Shown: in pieces, positions 1 to 10,555 of the stretch | Layout: every line of letters begins with the position of its first letter | How positions within the stretch are numbered: the first letter of the stretch is position 1 | Assembly (NCBI RefSeq): GCF_902459465.1 | Contig: NC_047080.1 | Location: 6,797,214 to 6,861,213, forward strand | Source of the DNA: Asterias rubens | Taxonomy: Eukaryota; Echinodermata; Asteroidea; Forcipulatida; Asteriidae | Length of the DNA stretch: 64,000 nt | Direction of reading: 5' to 3' | Position numbers and translations under genes: made by a program | The notes under the pieces: model-generated | Seen by the model: only the letters and a program-made list of their open reading frames with translations | The model's database searches: none | Told to the model about the DNA's origin: nothing

Positions 1-245
1 CATGTAGATTCGTGCAATCCGAAATGGTTACAGACTATTAATTTATCATCCTCGTACACGCAACGGACGTCTGGGTACTGCACGCCGTGTGCTAGTCTGT
101 CGGACTAGCGCACGGCGCCGTGTGCTAGTCTTCGGACTAGCGCATGGCAAACCGACGCACTATCACACGGCCGTCGTCTAGCGAAACTAAGACATGTCAT
201 GTGACGCGCTCTAAACCAATGAGCAGGCAGAATACTTGCAAGGGG
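1..245. repeat. Dispersed repeat R1, copy 1
   Basis: This stretch reappears at 45556-45795 with a few differences: the same order of the words ACAGACTATTA, CGCAACGGACGTCTGGGT, GCCGTGTG and TCGGACTAGCGCATGG, ending in GTAAGGGGTGTTATAAT-like sequence. It holds small internal duplications of the GCCGTGTGNTAGTC motif. No coding signal is seen. Confidence 0.7.
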
Positions 246-257
246 TGTTATAATATA

Positions 258-536
258 AAATATTGTGAGAAACAGCTCCCTCTGAAGTGACGTATTTTTC
301 GAGAAAGAAGTGCTAATTTTCCACGAATTTGATTTCGAGACCTCAGATTTAGAATCAAGCATCTGAAAGCACACAACTTGGTGTGACCATGGTGCGATAA
401 GGGTGTTATTTCTTTCATTAATATCTCGCAACTTCGACGACCAATTGAGCTCAAATTTTCACAGGTTTGTTATTTTATGCATATGTTGAGATACACCAAC
501 TGTGAAGACTAGTCTTTGACAATTACCAATAGTGTC
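258..536 (+). mobile_element. M1 MITE, 5'-truncated
   Basis: This is a member of the short element family that recurs across the window. The full form starts GGACACTATTGGTAATT and ends with the inverse, AATTACCAATAGTGTCC. Here the start is missing. The characteristic body (GTGAGAAACRGCTCCCTCTGAAGTGACG, then a CGAGACCTCAGA palindrome, then ATCTCGCAACTTCGACGACC) and the right end are present. It is non-coding, so the small open frames on its minus strand are not genes. Confidence 0.75.
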
Positions 537-1636
537 TAGCGTCTTTAAAATACCTATTTATATGGGAGCAATATAGTTATGGAGATATCTGTGAGCTCTA
601 TTTTGTGTATAATTCCTCATTGTTTACCTGAATTATGTACCACCATGCATGTAATCGTGCTTCCTGTTGTGACCTGTCCTTGACTGCGCACAACATACAT
701 GTACATTGTACCGGTATTGTTATGACTTTTTGTATTGTATGCGAATTAAAAAACTGTATAGAAAAGATTGGGCCCTATTTCATATTAATTATTTTGGAAG
801 TAAAATTTTGTATTGGTTGTGTTTCGGCGAATGCTCGTCCGTTGGCGAATGCTGGTATTAATTAGAGGACCGGCTTCCTTCCAATATCTCTACAGTTATA
901 AAAAGCATATGGCTGGAAACATTATCCACACAAATATCGAAATGATATATCGTTTTTTCTTACGTCGTGAACTAACACGGCACGCCATTTTGTGGAGTCT
1001 TGTGTGGCCGACCGTGTTAGTTCGGAAAGTAAAAAGAAAACCATGCGATTTTGAGGCATATATAGTGGGATCGTATGTTCAACTCTCAAAACATCTTTCT
1101 AACCATATGCAATTTGTAACGAACGGCGTTCAAATGCTTGTTGTAGACCAACTCGCCCGATCCAAGGCATTCTTGACTATTCCTGTTTGTTATACACTGT
1201 AATACTAGAATACGAAAGTGAAGGCCGCCAGGGCTAAAATATAATGCTATACCCAACAATAAATTCAAAGTTCAAATGTCAAGGCATGACCGTCATACTG
1301 AGATGTGCTTGGTAGACCCAGTAAATGTAGCCTTGTCCAAGGCTCTTTTAAATAATTTACTATTTGCACCGCTGTGGGCGTTGAGGGCGACTGACTCTTT
1401 GTCAGTCGCGATTCTGGCTGGGCTAAGGTGAGGGCGTCAATAGCGGTGGGACTGTCCGGCGGACCCCCTTTTTTGTATTTGGGTTGTGGGTTTTGGGAAA
1501 TTCTTTTTACCCCACCCACCCTACCCCTTTTCGCTCCCGCTTCTGGTTTCTACGTTTAGAACCTTTTCTACCCAGTCCTCAATCCATGTAGAGACCGGAG
1601 CCCAGGACGAACACAGCGGTGCAAATAATTTACTAT
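537..1636. other. No recognised feature
   Basis: Mixed-composition sequence with short open frames on both strands and no recognisable protein, splice pattern or repeat partner in this window. Confidence 0.5.
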
Positions 1637-1926
1637 ACTAAGACCTCGTCACTCGTGAGAAACCACCGTCCTCTGAAATGACGTTTTTTTGAGTAATAAG
1701 CAATTTCTCACTGTAATACTTGAATTGAATTCGATACCTCAGCTGAGGTCTCGAATTCAAGCATATGAAAGCGCACAACTTGTGCAACAAGGGTGTTTTT
1801 TCTTCCATATTCTCTCGCAACTTCGACGACCAATTGAGTTAAATTTTGCAATTTTATTTGCATTTTGTGCACATGTTGAGATACACCAGTGCGAAGAGTG
1901 GTCTTTGACAAGTAACAAAGGTGTCC
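1637..1926 (+). mobile_element. M1 MITE, diverged 5'-truncated copy
   Basis: The body of the M1 family is recognisable: GTGAGAAACC, then a palindrome around CCTCAGCTGAGG, then TCTCGCAACTTCGACGACC. The 3' end reads GACAAGTAACAAAGGTGTCC, a mutated form of the usual terminus. Confidence 0.65.
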
Positions 1927-2784
1927 ACAAGGAAACTATTGTTCCTCCAGGCATTTTGGTTACCGTATCAGCATAACCGGAGGGTCAATTTCAGGTTGAA
2001 CACAGTCAAATCAGTACTGTTATTGTCTTTAAAATGAATCCAGACAATCTTTATTAACTAAACAAGCTGAAGCAATAAAACACGTTTCACAAAAGTAGCT
2101 GGGCGATTTCAAACAGAGCTATGGTTATAGTTTATAGTGTATACTATAATATGTAAACTCAACTGTAATCATTATATAATATTCTACAACAATTTAAAAA
2201 ACAAAACGCTTTAAAATTGAAAACGACCTTTATAGTGTCGAACTAGGATAAAATCAAGATTGTAATAGTTTGCATCAAAAACTACTCGACGTTCCTCTTA
2301 TCTATGTAATATTTTTTTATGTAATATATATTTACAAATTTTCCCGGTGTTTATAAAAACTCTGCATTCATTGTTACATAACAAATCTACATGATTTCAC
2401 TTCGAACAATCACATCATAACACAATCTTTATTTAATATGAAGATGGCCGTCACACCCTTTTGGGGCACACCGCTCAAACTTTGACTAATAAACGAGTAC
2501 AATATTTCTTTAAACAAAAAGTTGTGAAGTGAACAAAACGAATAACCGAATAAAGAAAGCAAGTTTGCCCCATTTGCAAACGGGCCGCCTCGTGTACTGC
2601 ACTGAAACAGGCCCAGTTTAATACAGTTGCGTAAGTCGAAAATATTGCTTAACAATATTGTCTGCTAAGCAGAAATTAGCAGAATACCAGTCATGAATTG
2701 TAAATGTGATATGTAGTTGGGTTGGCTACCGAATTATGGTAAGCATAATGTTTTGCGCTTCTACTTTTTGTGTTTAATTTCACT

Positions 2785-3052
2785 GGACACTATTCGTAAT
2801 TACTCAAAATAATTTTGAGCATAAAACCTTAAAGCTTTTGGTAATGAGCAATGGAGAGCTGTTGATAGTATTAAACATTGTTCAAGCTTAAAGCACACAA
2901 CTTCGTGTGAATAGGGTGTTTTTTCTTCAATTATTATCTCGCAACTTCGACGACCAAGATTGAGCTCAAATTTGCACAGGTTTGTTATTTTATGCATATG
3001 TTGAGATACATCAAGTGAGAAGACTGGTCGTTGACAATTACCAAAGGTGACC
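2785..3052 (+). mobile_element. M1 MITE in triplicated unit 1
   Basis: It begins GGACACTATTCGTAATTACT and ends TTGACAATTACCAAAGGTGACC, so both termini are present though slightly mutated. It is embedded in the first unit of the triplicated block. Confidence 0.75.
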
Positions 3053-3960
3053 AGTGTCTTTAAGGAAACTATTATTCGTTCCTCTATGCATTTTGATTAC
3101 CGGTACGGCAATCTGAATAAGCATAACCGGAGGGTCAATTTCCCGTTGAACACAACCAAATCAGTCCTGTTAATGTCTTTAAAATGAATCCAGACACTCT
3201 TTAATAACTAAACAAGCTGAAGCATGAAAACATGTTTTACAAAGGTAGCTGTGCGATTTCAAAAATAGATATGGTTATATAGTGTATACTATATATATAA
3301 ACTCTAAAACAATTTAAAAAAAAAGAAAAGCTTTAAAATTGAAAACGACCTTTATATAGCGTCGAACTAGGATAAGATGAAGATTGCAAAATATAGTTTG
3401 CATCAAAAACTACTCGACGTCCGTCTTACTTAAAAATATGTAATATTTATTTATTTATTTAATATTTGTATTAACAGATCCCGGTGTTTATAGAAAACTC
3501 TGCATACATTGTTGCCTAACAAATCTACATGTATTCAATTCGAACAATTACATATCATAACAAAATGATTAACTGAATTGAAGACGGCCGTCCAATCCCT
3601 TTGGGGCTCACCCCTCAAACGTTGACTAACCAACGAGTACATTTTTTTCTCATCAAAATACGATTCAACACCTTTTGTGAAGTGAACAAAACGAATAAAC
3701 GAATAAAGAAATCAAGCTTGTCCCATTTGCAATCCATCTTGCAGCATTTACGAGCTACCTCTTGTACTCCACCGAAACAGGCCCAGCTTTAATAATACAG
3801 TTGCGTAAGTGGAAAATATTGCTTAACAATATTGTCTGCTAAGCAGAAATTAACAGAATACAGTCACGAATTGTAAATGTGATATGATAGTTGGGTTGGC
3901 TACCGAATTATGGTTAGCATATTATGTTTTGCGCTGCTACTTTTTGTGTTTAATTTCACT

Positions 3961-4334
3961 GGACACTATTGGTAATTACTCAAAATAAGTGTTGGCATGA
4001 AACCTTAAAGCTTTTGGTAATGAGCAAAGTAAAGCTGTTGATAGTATAAAACATTGTGAGAAACGGCTCCCTCTGAAGTAAAGCAGTTTTTGAGAAAGAA
4101 GTAGTTTTATTTTAGACTACAAATTTTGAATTGATTTCGATATCTCAGCTGAGGTCTCGAAATCAAGCTTAAAGCACTCAACTCGCGTGACAAAGGTGTT
4201 TTTTTGTTTCACAGTTCAGACTCGAAACTTCGACGACAAATTGAGCTCAAACTTTCACACAGGTTTGTTATTTTATGGATATGTTGAGATACAGCAAGTG
4301 AGAAGACTGGTCGTTGACAATTACCAATAGTGTA
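3961..4334 (+). mobile_element. M1 MITE in triplicated unit 2
   Basis: It begins GGACACTATTGGTAATTACT and ends ACAATTACCAATAGTGTAC. It occupies the same place as the copy in unit 1, so it was present before the block was multiplied. Confidence 0.8.
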
Positions 4335-5073
4335 CAGAGTCTTTAGGGAAACTATTATTCGTTCCTCTATGCATTTTGGTTAATACCGTTACGGCAATCT
4401 TCAGCATAACCGGAGGGTCAATTTCAGGTTGAACACAATCAAATCAGTCCTGTTATTGTCTTTAAAATGAATACAGACAATCTTTAATAACTAAACAAGT
4501 TTAAGCATTCAATAAAACATGTTTTAAAAAGTAGCTGCACTTTTTTTTTTAAAATGATGTGGTTATAGTGTATACTATAATAAACTACAAATGTAATCAA
4601 TATATAAAATTATAAAACAATTTAAAAACAAAGGCTTTAAATTGAAAACGACCTTGGTGTCGAACTAGGATAAGATGAATATAGTTTACATTAAAAACTA
4701 CGTGGCCATCGTCTAATTAATGAACTAGGCCTATTTATTTATTTGTTTATTTATTTATCGATTATGAGAAAACTCTGCATACACTTTTACATAAAACAAC
4801 TACATTGTATTCACTTCGAACAATAACATCATAACACAATGATTAACTGACTTGAAGATGGCCGTCACACCCTTTTGGGGCTCACCCCTCGACTAACCAA
4901 CGAGTACAATATTTTTAAATTTCTCATCAAAATACAATTCAACATCTTTTGTGAAGTGAACAAAACGAATAAACGAATAAAGAAATCATGTTTGTTCCAT
5001 TTGCAATCCATCTTGCATCATTAACGAGCTACCTCGTGTACTCCACCGAAACAGGCCCAGTGTAATACAGTTG

Positions 5074-5207
5074 CTTAAAGGAACACGTTGCCTTGGACCG
5101 TTCAAGTTGGTCTTTGAATATAAGTGCATATGGTTGGAAATAAGTTTGATGTTGAGATACACCAAGTGAGAAGACTGGACTTTGACAATTCCCAAAGGTG
5201 TCCATTA
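5074..5207 (+). mobile_element. M1-related remnant at the end of unit 3
   Basis: The end portion (GATGTTGAGATACACCAAGTGAGAAGACTGG ... GACAATTCCCAAAGGTGTCC) matches M1. The start (AAAGGAACACGTTGCCTTGG) differs from other M1 copies, so this may be a related subfamily or a chimera. Confidence 0.5.
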
Positions 5208-6509
5208 AGTGCCTTCAGGCAGCTGTATGAAACTGGGCCTAACCCGAAATTGTATTTCAGTTTTCCCCCTTGATTTTGGTGTCTTTTCATAAATCCATTA
5301 TTAACTTTTGTTATATACAAATGACAACAAAACAAACACCCAAACACCCCAACCAACAAACAAGTTATTATTAAGACAATACTTTATGCCTACTTTACCA
5401 ATTTCATGGGGCTGCTACAAACACAAGAAACATGCTTATTGTGTTCATCAGAGTACAGTTGCATGTCGGCATGGGTCTTGGTGTAATCGTCAGTAATCGT
5501 AGCAGTAAAGTTGGGCGGGGATCGAGTCTTCAATTTGCCAAATTGCTGGATTTTGACGGCAATCATACCCCGACTTGATAATTATTTGAGGTCGTGGTGA
5601 TTGGCAAAATCTTCGTAAGGTCGTAGTGCTGTGTGACGGGGTATAAACGGGGTGCTATCAAGGTAGGGATATTATGCCGTGCCTGAGTATTATGATTAAG
5701 TGTTTTGTTGAAAAGCAGCTCTGTGAAATTAGGTTTTGCAGGGTTGGAGTTCTTGAAGCTCGTATTAGGTGACTCAATTATATTTACAGATACAACTTAA
5801 TTACATCATTATCAAACAAATTAAAGGTGGGGTCATACTTTGGTGAAATGTAAAAGTTCTATCCGAAGGTTTCTAAGTTCTAAAGATGGTAATGATAGTA
5901 TTAAAGCAACGTGCGAAATTATTTCGTCTAAAATGCCTCCCTTAATTTAGCGTTCAATAAAAGCATTTATATCTCAGAAATGAATAATACATGAATCTTT
6001 CCTCATAGTTCTCCGGGTTGGTGTCCATTCGCGAAAACAGCGGCCAGAGATCCAGCTGGTACCCGCTGCCATCTCACTAAACGTGGATGGATTTGACGAT
6101 CGTGTGAAAACAAAAACCGTTTTGTGCTGGGGTTTGTAAACGAGTAGACGCTTTATAACGTACATGGACGTTTATATGTAAGTAGGTTCTTGACAATATC
6201 TAGGGGCAGGCACCGTTTGTTTATTAAGTGATTTAAGGCACACACCGGCTTCGTTGGGCCATTTTGGGCTACTCATTGTTTTACAACAACCATCTCCACA
6301 CATTTTAGCTAAGATTATACACCATACACTAAACGATGTAAATGGTGAGGCGGTGTGTCCCTTAATAAGGAAATAGTACCAACCACCATGCTGCCAAGCC
6401 GGTGTGTCCCTTTAAGGAAATAGTACCAACCACCATGCTGCCAACTAAACCTCCAATCTACCGTTATCAGCGTTGTCATCAAGTGAATTAATTAACCTTT
6501 ACCATCACT
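5208..6509. other. Intergenic; 3' side of the kinase gene
   Basis: No gene seen. It contains a short tandem duplication at about 6351-6444 (CGGTGTGTCCC...CATGCTGCCAA twice). On the minus strand AATAAA motifs at 6220-6225 and 6509-6514 are candidate polyadenylation signals for the kinase gene. The 6509-6514 motif overlaps the kinase stop codon. Confidence 0.45.
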
Positions 6510-7520
6510 TTATTTGATTCCTCCACACTTGCCTACACGTTTCTTGAAATCTCCTGCTGATGGTCGCTTGTTGGCATTTCTGTTCCAGCACTCATTGAGC
6601 AGACTCAGTAAACCTCCTGAAATATTGATGTCACTTGGAATCTTCCACTCCACTTGGCCTTCAACACCCATCACACGACGCTCAAGCTGGTGTTTAATCA
6701 ACCCAAAGAAAGGCTCCTCATGACAGATAACTTCCCAAGCCACCACAGCCATGGAGTAGACATCGGCCTTACACATGGCGACTAGGTCTAACTCATCCCC
6801 GGCCAAGACCTCAGGAGCGGAGTATTTCGGTGTGCCAACGCCCTGAACAACCTTCGCAACAGACTGCGATGTCTCTGCTTCATTCTTCATCATGCTGAGA
6901 CCAAAGTCGGAGATCTTTGCAACCACACCATCTTCAGGGATATCGAGCAGTATATTGGTGGACTTGATGTCACAATGTGCCACTTCTTTCTGATGCAGAT
7001 AATCCAAACCATCTGACATGCCTGTGATTATCTGGTACTGCTCAGCATCGGAGTAGTCAACATCTTCAACATGGAGTGCGTCATAGAGATTCTTCTGCAT
7101 ATACTCAATCACAATAGCCAGGTTTGGTGTGACAATACAAGCACCCAGAAACTTCACAATGTGGGGATGATCTAACTTACAGAGGACTTTAACCTCGTCC
7201 TGGAACTGTCTCAGACGTTTTTGAGACACGCGTTGCACACGGAGCTTCTTGACAGCAACTACACTACCATCCCACTTGGCAAAGTGGACGTCTCCAAAGC
7301 CTCCTTGTCCGATCTTCTTTCCCAGATTAATCTCTTCGAAGGGTATAACTTGGTCATCATATTTGAAGACTCTGACATCGGTTTGAGCTCGTTTGCCTTG
7401 GTTTGACTCCTGCCATTTTGCTTCCTCTTCCTGACGCGTGATATTATTGAAAACTGTCTCCGTCATGTATTCTTTCTCTCGGTCCGAGACCCACGGTCCA
7501 AAATCATAACCGTCTGGTTC
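6510..7520 (-). CDS. TKL-type protein kinase, last exon (kinase domain)
   Basis: This exon encodes 336 residues and the stop. It starts after an acceptor (GCTTTGACAG, ending at 7521) in phase 0 with EPDGYDFGPW. The next in-frame Met, at 7466, is probably internal. Counting from that Met: glycine loop GQGGFG 53-58, VAVKK lysine K73, helix-C Glu E91, catalytic loop HCDIKSTN (D166, K168, N171), DFG at D187, APE 217-219, and KRPS near 301. All residues needed for phosphotransfer are present. The HRD arginine is Cys, which makes it a 'non-RD' kinase. The style (HCDIKSTNILL, GTPKYSAPEV) fits the TKL/RIPK-like group, often used in innate or stress signalling; that role is inference. It is a soluble protein with no membrane segment. 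It joins in frame to the repeat-rich exon at 8049. Confidence 0.9.
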   Translation of the reverse strand, partial: EPDGYDFGPWVSDREKEYMTETVFNNITRQEEEAKWQESNQGKRAQTDVRVFKYDDQVIPFEEINLGKKIGQGGFGDVHFAKWDGSVVAVKKLRVQRVSQKRLRQFQDEVKVLCKLDHPHIVKFLGACIVTPNLAIVIEYMQKNLYDALHVEDVDYSDAEQYQIITGMSDGLDYLHQKEVAHCDIKSTNILLDIPEDGVVAKISDFGLSMMKNEAETSQSVAKVVQGVGTPKYSAPEVLAGDELDLVAMCKADVYSMAVVAWEVICHEEPFFGLIKHQLERRVMGVEGQVEWKIPSDINISGGLLSLLNECWNRNANKRPSAGDFKKRVGKCGGIK

Positions 7521-8048
7521 CTGTCAAAGCAAAACGTCACTTAGTTAAAAGTGGATGAAAAAGGGGAAAAACGAAAACAAGTAGGCACAATTTAATACAA
7601 AGAATAATAAAGTATCATGAATTTAATTGTGTTCATAGGATTTGCGCATTAATTTGTAGTGTTCAATAGACCCATGGAACAAGTTTGTTGTAAGCGCTAT
7701 GAACCTGGTGGCCAAGGCGCTATGTTTATGATTAACTGATTATTATTTGTAATTTAACCTCTTTGTCGCCCATAGTGATGTAAGTGAATCAAAGCTTAAA
7801 GCGTGTTACAGAACCGTCACTTCGACGCCTAGCAAACTCGACACAAGCAAACTTCCTTTGCACGCACAGCACATGAAACACGGCACACACTCAAACACTC
7901 AAACACCAGTAGTTGTTTAGGGTGCCAAGTTTGGTAAGTGCCAAAAGTGACAGGCTTTTTGTCTCGGCCCCTTAGTTTGGAAAGTACATGAAATAATTGT
8001 TATTGTTAATACAGGTAACTGACACAGAGTGCACGCCATTTTACTTAC
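7521..8048 (-). other. Intron of the kinase gene
   Basis: The donor on the minus strand is a consensus GTAAGT directly after codons GAT GAT (donor bases 8048-8043). The acceptor is CAG at 7523-7521. Both ends are phase 0, so removing 528 bases fuses the upstream repeat region to the kinase exon without a shift. Reading through the donor instead gives 43 unrelated residues and a stop. Confidence 0.85.
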
Positions 8049-9257
8049 ATCATCGAGAAGGAGTACGGAGAGTAAATATTTCATGTAATCTGCTGGCAGA
8101 CCAGTACTCTTCTCCTTGGACGCTGGCTGACCAGTACTCTTCTCCTTTCCGCGGGAGTTTCTCTTTGGGATCTTTTTGCCGACTCTGACAAGCTTTCGAT
8201 TCGCGGCGTTGTCCTTAAAGACGCGGTCTCCAGTTGGCTTTTGTCGGTGATGCGGTTCGGACCAACGAGGCTTTCCAACACGATCAAGTTTCCTGTTGAG
8301 GGCGTTATCCACGGACAACTTCGTTACCTCCGACGTACAACTGGATGCTGTTGACCCTTGACCTTTCTCAGATATAGACATTGACCCCAAGGCGGCGCCA
8401 ACACTTGAAGCACCTGAAGATCGAGACACGGGCATTGAGCCCTTTGGAGCACCAACTCGACCATGGCTTCGGTTGTAGGCGTTGTCGACGTAGGTTCCTT
8501 GGCTCGGAACGCTCGAAGCACCACCAGAAGATCGAGACACGGGCATTGAGCCCATTGGAGCACCAACTCGACCATGGCTTCGGTTGTAGGCGTTGTCGAC
8601 GTAGGTTCCTTGGCTCGGAACGCTCGAAGCACCACCAGAAGATCGAGACACGGGCATTGAGCCCATTGGAGCACCAACTCGACCAACGCTTCGGTTGTAG
8701 GAGTTGTCTACGTAGGTACTGTGGCTGCTAGAGGAACTTGACGCTCCACCACCACCACCAGCACCAACTCGACCAACGCTTCGGTTGTAGGAGTTGTCTA
8801 CGTAGGTACTGTGGCTGCTAGAGGAACTTGACGCTCCACCACCACCACCACCACCACCACCAGATGACCTGGATACTGGCGCAGATCCCATGGCGGCACC
8901 AGCGCGTCCAACGCTTCTGTTATAAGCATTGTCAACATAGGTCGTACCTCGTGGCATGGCTGTGTTTTCAATTGGAACCTGAGTTAAATTTCGGTTGTAG
9001 GAGTTGTCTACGTAGGTACTGTGGCTGCTAGAGGAACTTGACGCTCCACCACCACCACCAGCACCAACTCGACCAACGCTTCGGTTGTAGGAGTTGTCTA
9101 CGTAGGTACTGTGGCTGCTAGAGGAACTTGACGCTCCACCACCACCACCACCACCACCACCAGATGACCTGGATACTGGCGCAGATCCCATGGCGGCACC
9201 AACGCGTCCAACGCTTCTGTTATAAGCATTGTCAACATAGGTCGTACCTCGTGGCAT
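8049..9257 (-). CDS. YVDN-repeat N-terminal region of the kinase gene
   Basis: From the Met at 9257 to the donor this exon encodes 403 residues, giving about 739 for the joined protein. It is built from about ten copies of a TYVDN(A/S)YNRS(V/H)GRVGA motif. Linkers are rich in Gly and Ser, with SAPVSRSS or SMPVSRSS tails. The C-terminal copies are more diverged (LSVDNALNRKLDRVG, VFKDNAANRKLVRVG). A lysine-rich stretch and DYMKYLLSVLLLDD lead to the splice junction. I do not recognise a named family. The repeats look like a multivalent scaffold or substrate region, but that is inference. The true 5' end may lie further upstream: an acceptor-like TTTAACTCAG precedes the exon near 9287, and an in-frame stop lies at about 9316, so any earlier coding exon must be spliced. 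Confidence 0.75.
8455..8690 (-). repeat. 111-bp coding tandem repeat
   Basis: Two near-identical 111-bp units (37 codons each) encode TYVDNAYNRSHGRVGAP(M/K)GSMPVSRSSGGASS. Together with the 300-bp duplication they show that this exon grows by unequal exchange in multiples of three. Confidence 0.8.
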
Positions 9258-9291
9258 GGCTGTGTTTTCAATTGGAACCTGAGTTAAATTT
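8690..9291 (-). repeat. 300-bp in-frame tandem duplication
   Basis: Positions 8690-8990 and 8990-9291 are the same sequence offset by exactly 300 bases, with one difference seen (agcgcg versus aacgcg, near 8901/9201). 300 bp is 100 codons, so the reading frame is kept. The unit includes the acceptor-like AATTTAACTCAG upstream of the first Met, and its internal copy is now read as coding (NLTQVPIENTA). Confidence 0.9.
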
Positions 9292-9631
9292 GAACACAGA
9301 ACAAAGCAATATTATATTACCACACACACAGATCCTGTTCTTTCGGTTGGTGGCTGACGCATCAAGTGGCGCCCGTTTTCGTGCCATGTGTTTACAGTGA
9401 TTTTGTCCACCGTGAGATTTGGTGTGCCCCCCCCCCCCAATAATGCCATACTGTGTACAAACTTCTTCTGATAGCGCCCTCTGTTGAATCATCATCCTCA
9501 TCTCAGCCCATGTTAATAGCGAGCTTTTTCAAGACGACGGGAGGTGGGACGACATAAAAGTAGGTTACCGGATTAAATGGATTCAAATCCAGTCAGGTAT
9601 ACAAGTCGTACCGTTTTTCTTAAACAATTAC

Positions 9632-9724
9632 GTCGGAATATAAGGGTGTCGGAGCATAGGGGTTTCGGAACATTGGGGTGTCGGAACATAGGGGTGTCGG
9701 AACATACGGATGTCGGAATATAGA
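9632..9724 (+). repeat. Minisatellite (GGTGTCGGAACATAG type)
   Basis: About five copies of a 16-17-bp unit meaning roughly GGTGTCGGAACATAGG. The reverse complement of the same unit forms a second array at 46165-46350. Confidence 0.75.
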
Positions 9725-9811
9725 GCAGTCACCATTTTGACCAAAAGCTGGAGATCTAATCATTTGTTAACAACATTTGCCATCACGACAAATACATCTG
9801 CTAAAAGAAAG

Positions 9812-10160
9812 TGGACACTATTGGTAATTGTCGAAGACGAGTCTTCTCATTTGGTGTATCTCAACATTACATAAAATAACAAACCTATGACCTCAAATTT
9901 GACCTCAATCGGTTGTCGAAGTTGCGAGATAATAATGAAAGAAAAAACACCCTTTATTAGATGGTTGATTTCGAGACCTCAAATTCTAAACTTGAGGTCT
10001 CGAAATCAAATTCGTTGAAAAAATACTTCTTTCTTGAAAACTATAGGTCACTTCAGAGAGAGCCGTTTCTCACAATGTTTTATACCTTCAACCTCCCCGT
10101 TACTCATTACCAAGTAAAGTTTATGCTAATAACTATGTCGAGTAATTACTAATAGTGTCC
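9812..10160 (-). mobile_element. M1 MITE, complete copy
   Basis: Both termini are present, GGACACTATTGGTAATTGTC at the left and TTACTAATAGTGTCC at the right. The body (CGACAACCGATTGAGG, GGTCTCGAAATC palindrome, GAAACGGCTCTCTCTGAAGTGACC) reads on the minus strand. This is the best single copy for defining the family ends. Confidence 0.85.
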
Positions 10161-10555
10161 ACTGCCTAGGTTGGTATTTTGGGTATCCAATCTATAGTAA
10201 TTTCTCGGGGACCATTCGCTGTACATTCTTAGTATTTTCGTTGCATTCTATTTCAATTCTTGGACGTTGCAACCATAATTTTATCAGTGGCCATTCGGAG
10301 CGTTCTGACTGCCCTCGAGATGAAATTCCCTCCCGAATGTCGAAGGCGTCACGAATTATGAAAATTCGTTATACCGGCTGATTCGGTCGCTTACGGTCAC
10401 AATTCCCCGCTTACGTGCAGGCGCCAAATTTCTTTGCTAGCCTTGTACGCACGCGCAAAAGCCAAAGTCCGCCGCTAACCCGTGAAATACGCTTGCTGTA
10501 AGCAGATAATTCCCTGCTTCCGTAAGCGCCGATTTTGTGCGTACGGTAAGCAGAG
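10161..10555. other. No recognised feature
   Basis: No gene and no repeat partner is seen. A short GTAAGCAG/CGCTTACGG motif recurs a few times near 10380-10560. Confidence 0.4.

Larger units (their letters stand above)
1972..5207 (+). repeat. Triplicated block, units of about 1.15-1.28 kb
   Basis: Three head-to-tail copies start at about 1972, 3121 and 4403, each with GCATAACCGGAGGGTCAAT. Each runs through TTTAAAATGAATNCAGACA, the GGTTATAG...GTATACTATA segment, GAAAACGACCTT, and TTTGTGAAGTGAACAAAACG. The first two continue through TTGCTTAACAATATTGTCTGCTAAGC into a complete M1 MITE. The third is truncated and ends in a short M1 remnant. No coding capacity is shared by the three copies. Confidence 0.8.

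Noticed and set aside
8324..9400. Alternative frames across the kinase repeat exon (HHHHHHHH- or RRCRRRFLGSERS-type peptides)
   Set aside because: Tandem DNA repeats open all frames. Only the YVDN frame ends at a phase-matched donor leading into the kinase.
9561..9600. Possible tRNA T-arm (GGATTCAAATCC)
   Set aside because: No A-box, anticodon arm or acceptor pairing at the right distance.
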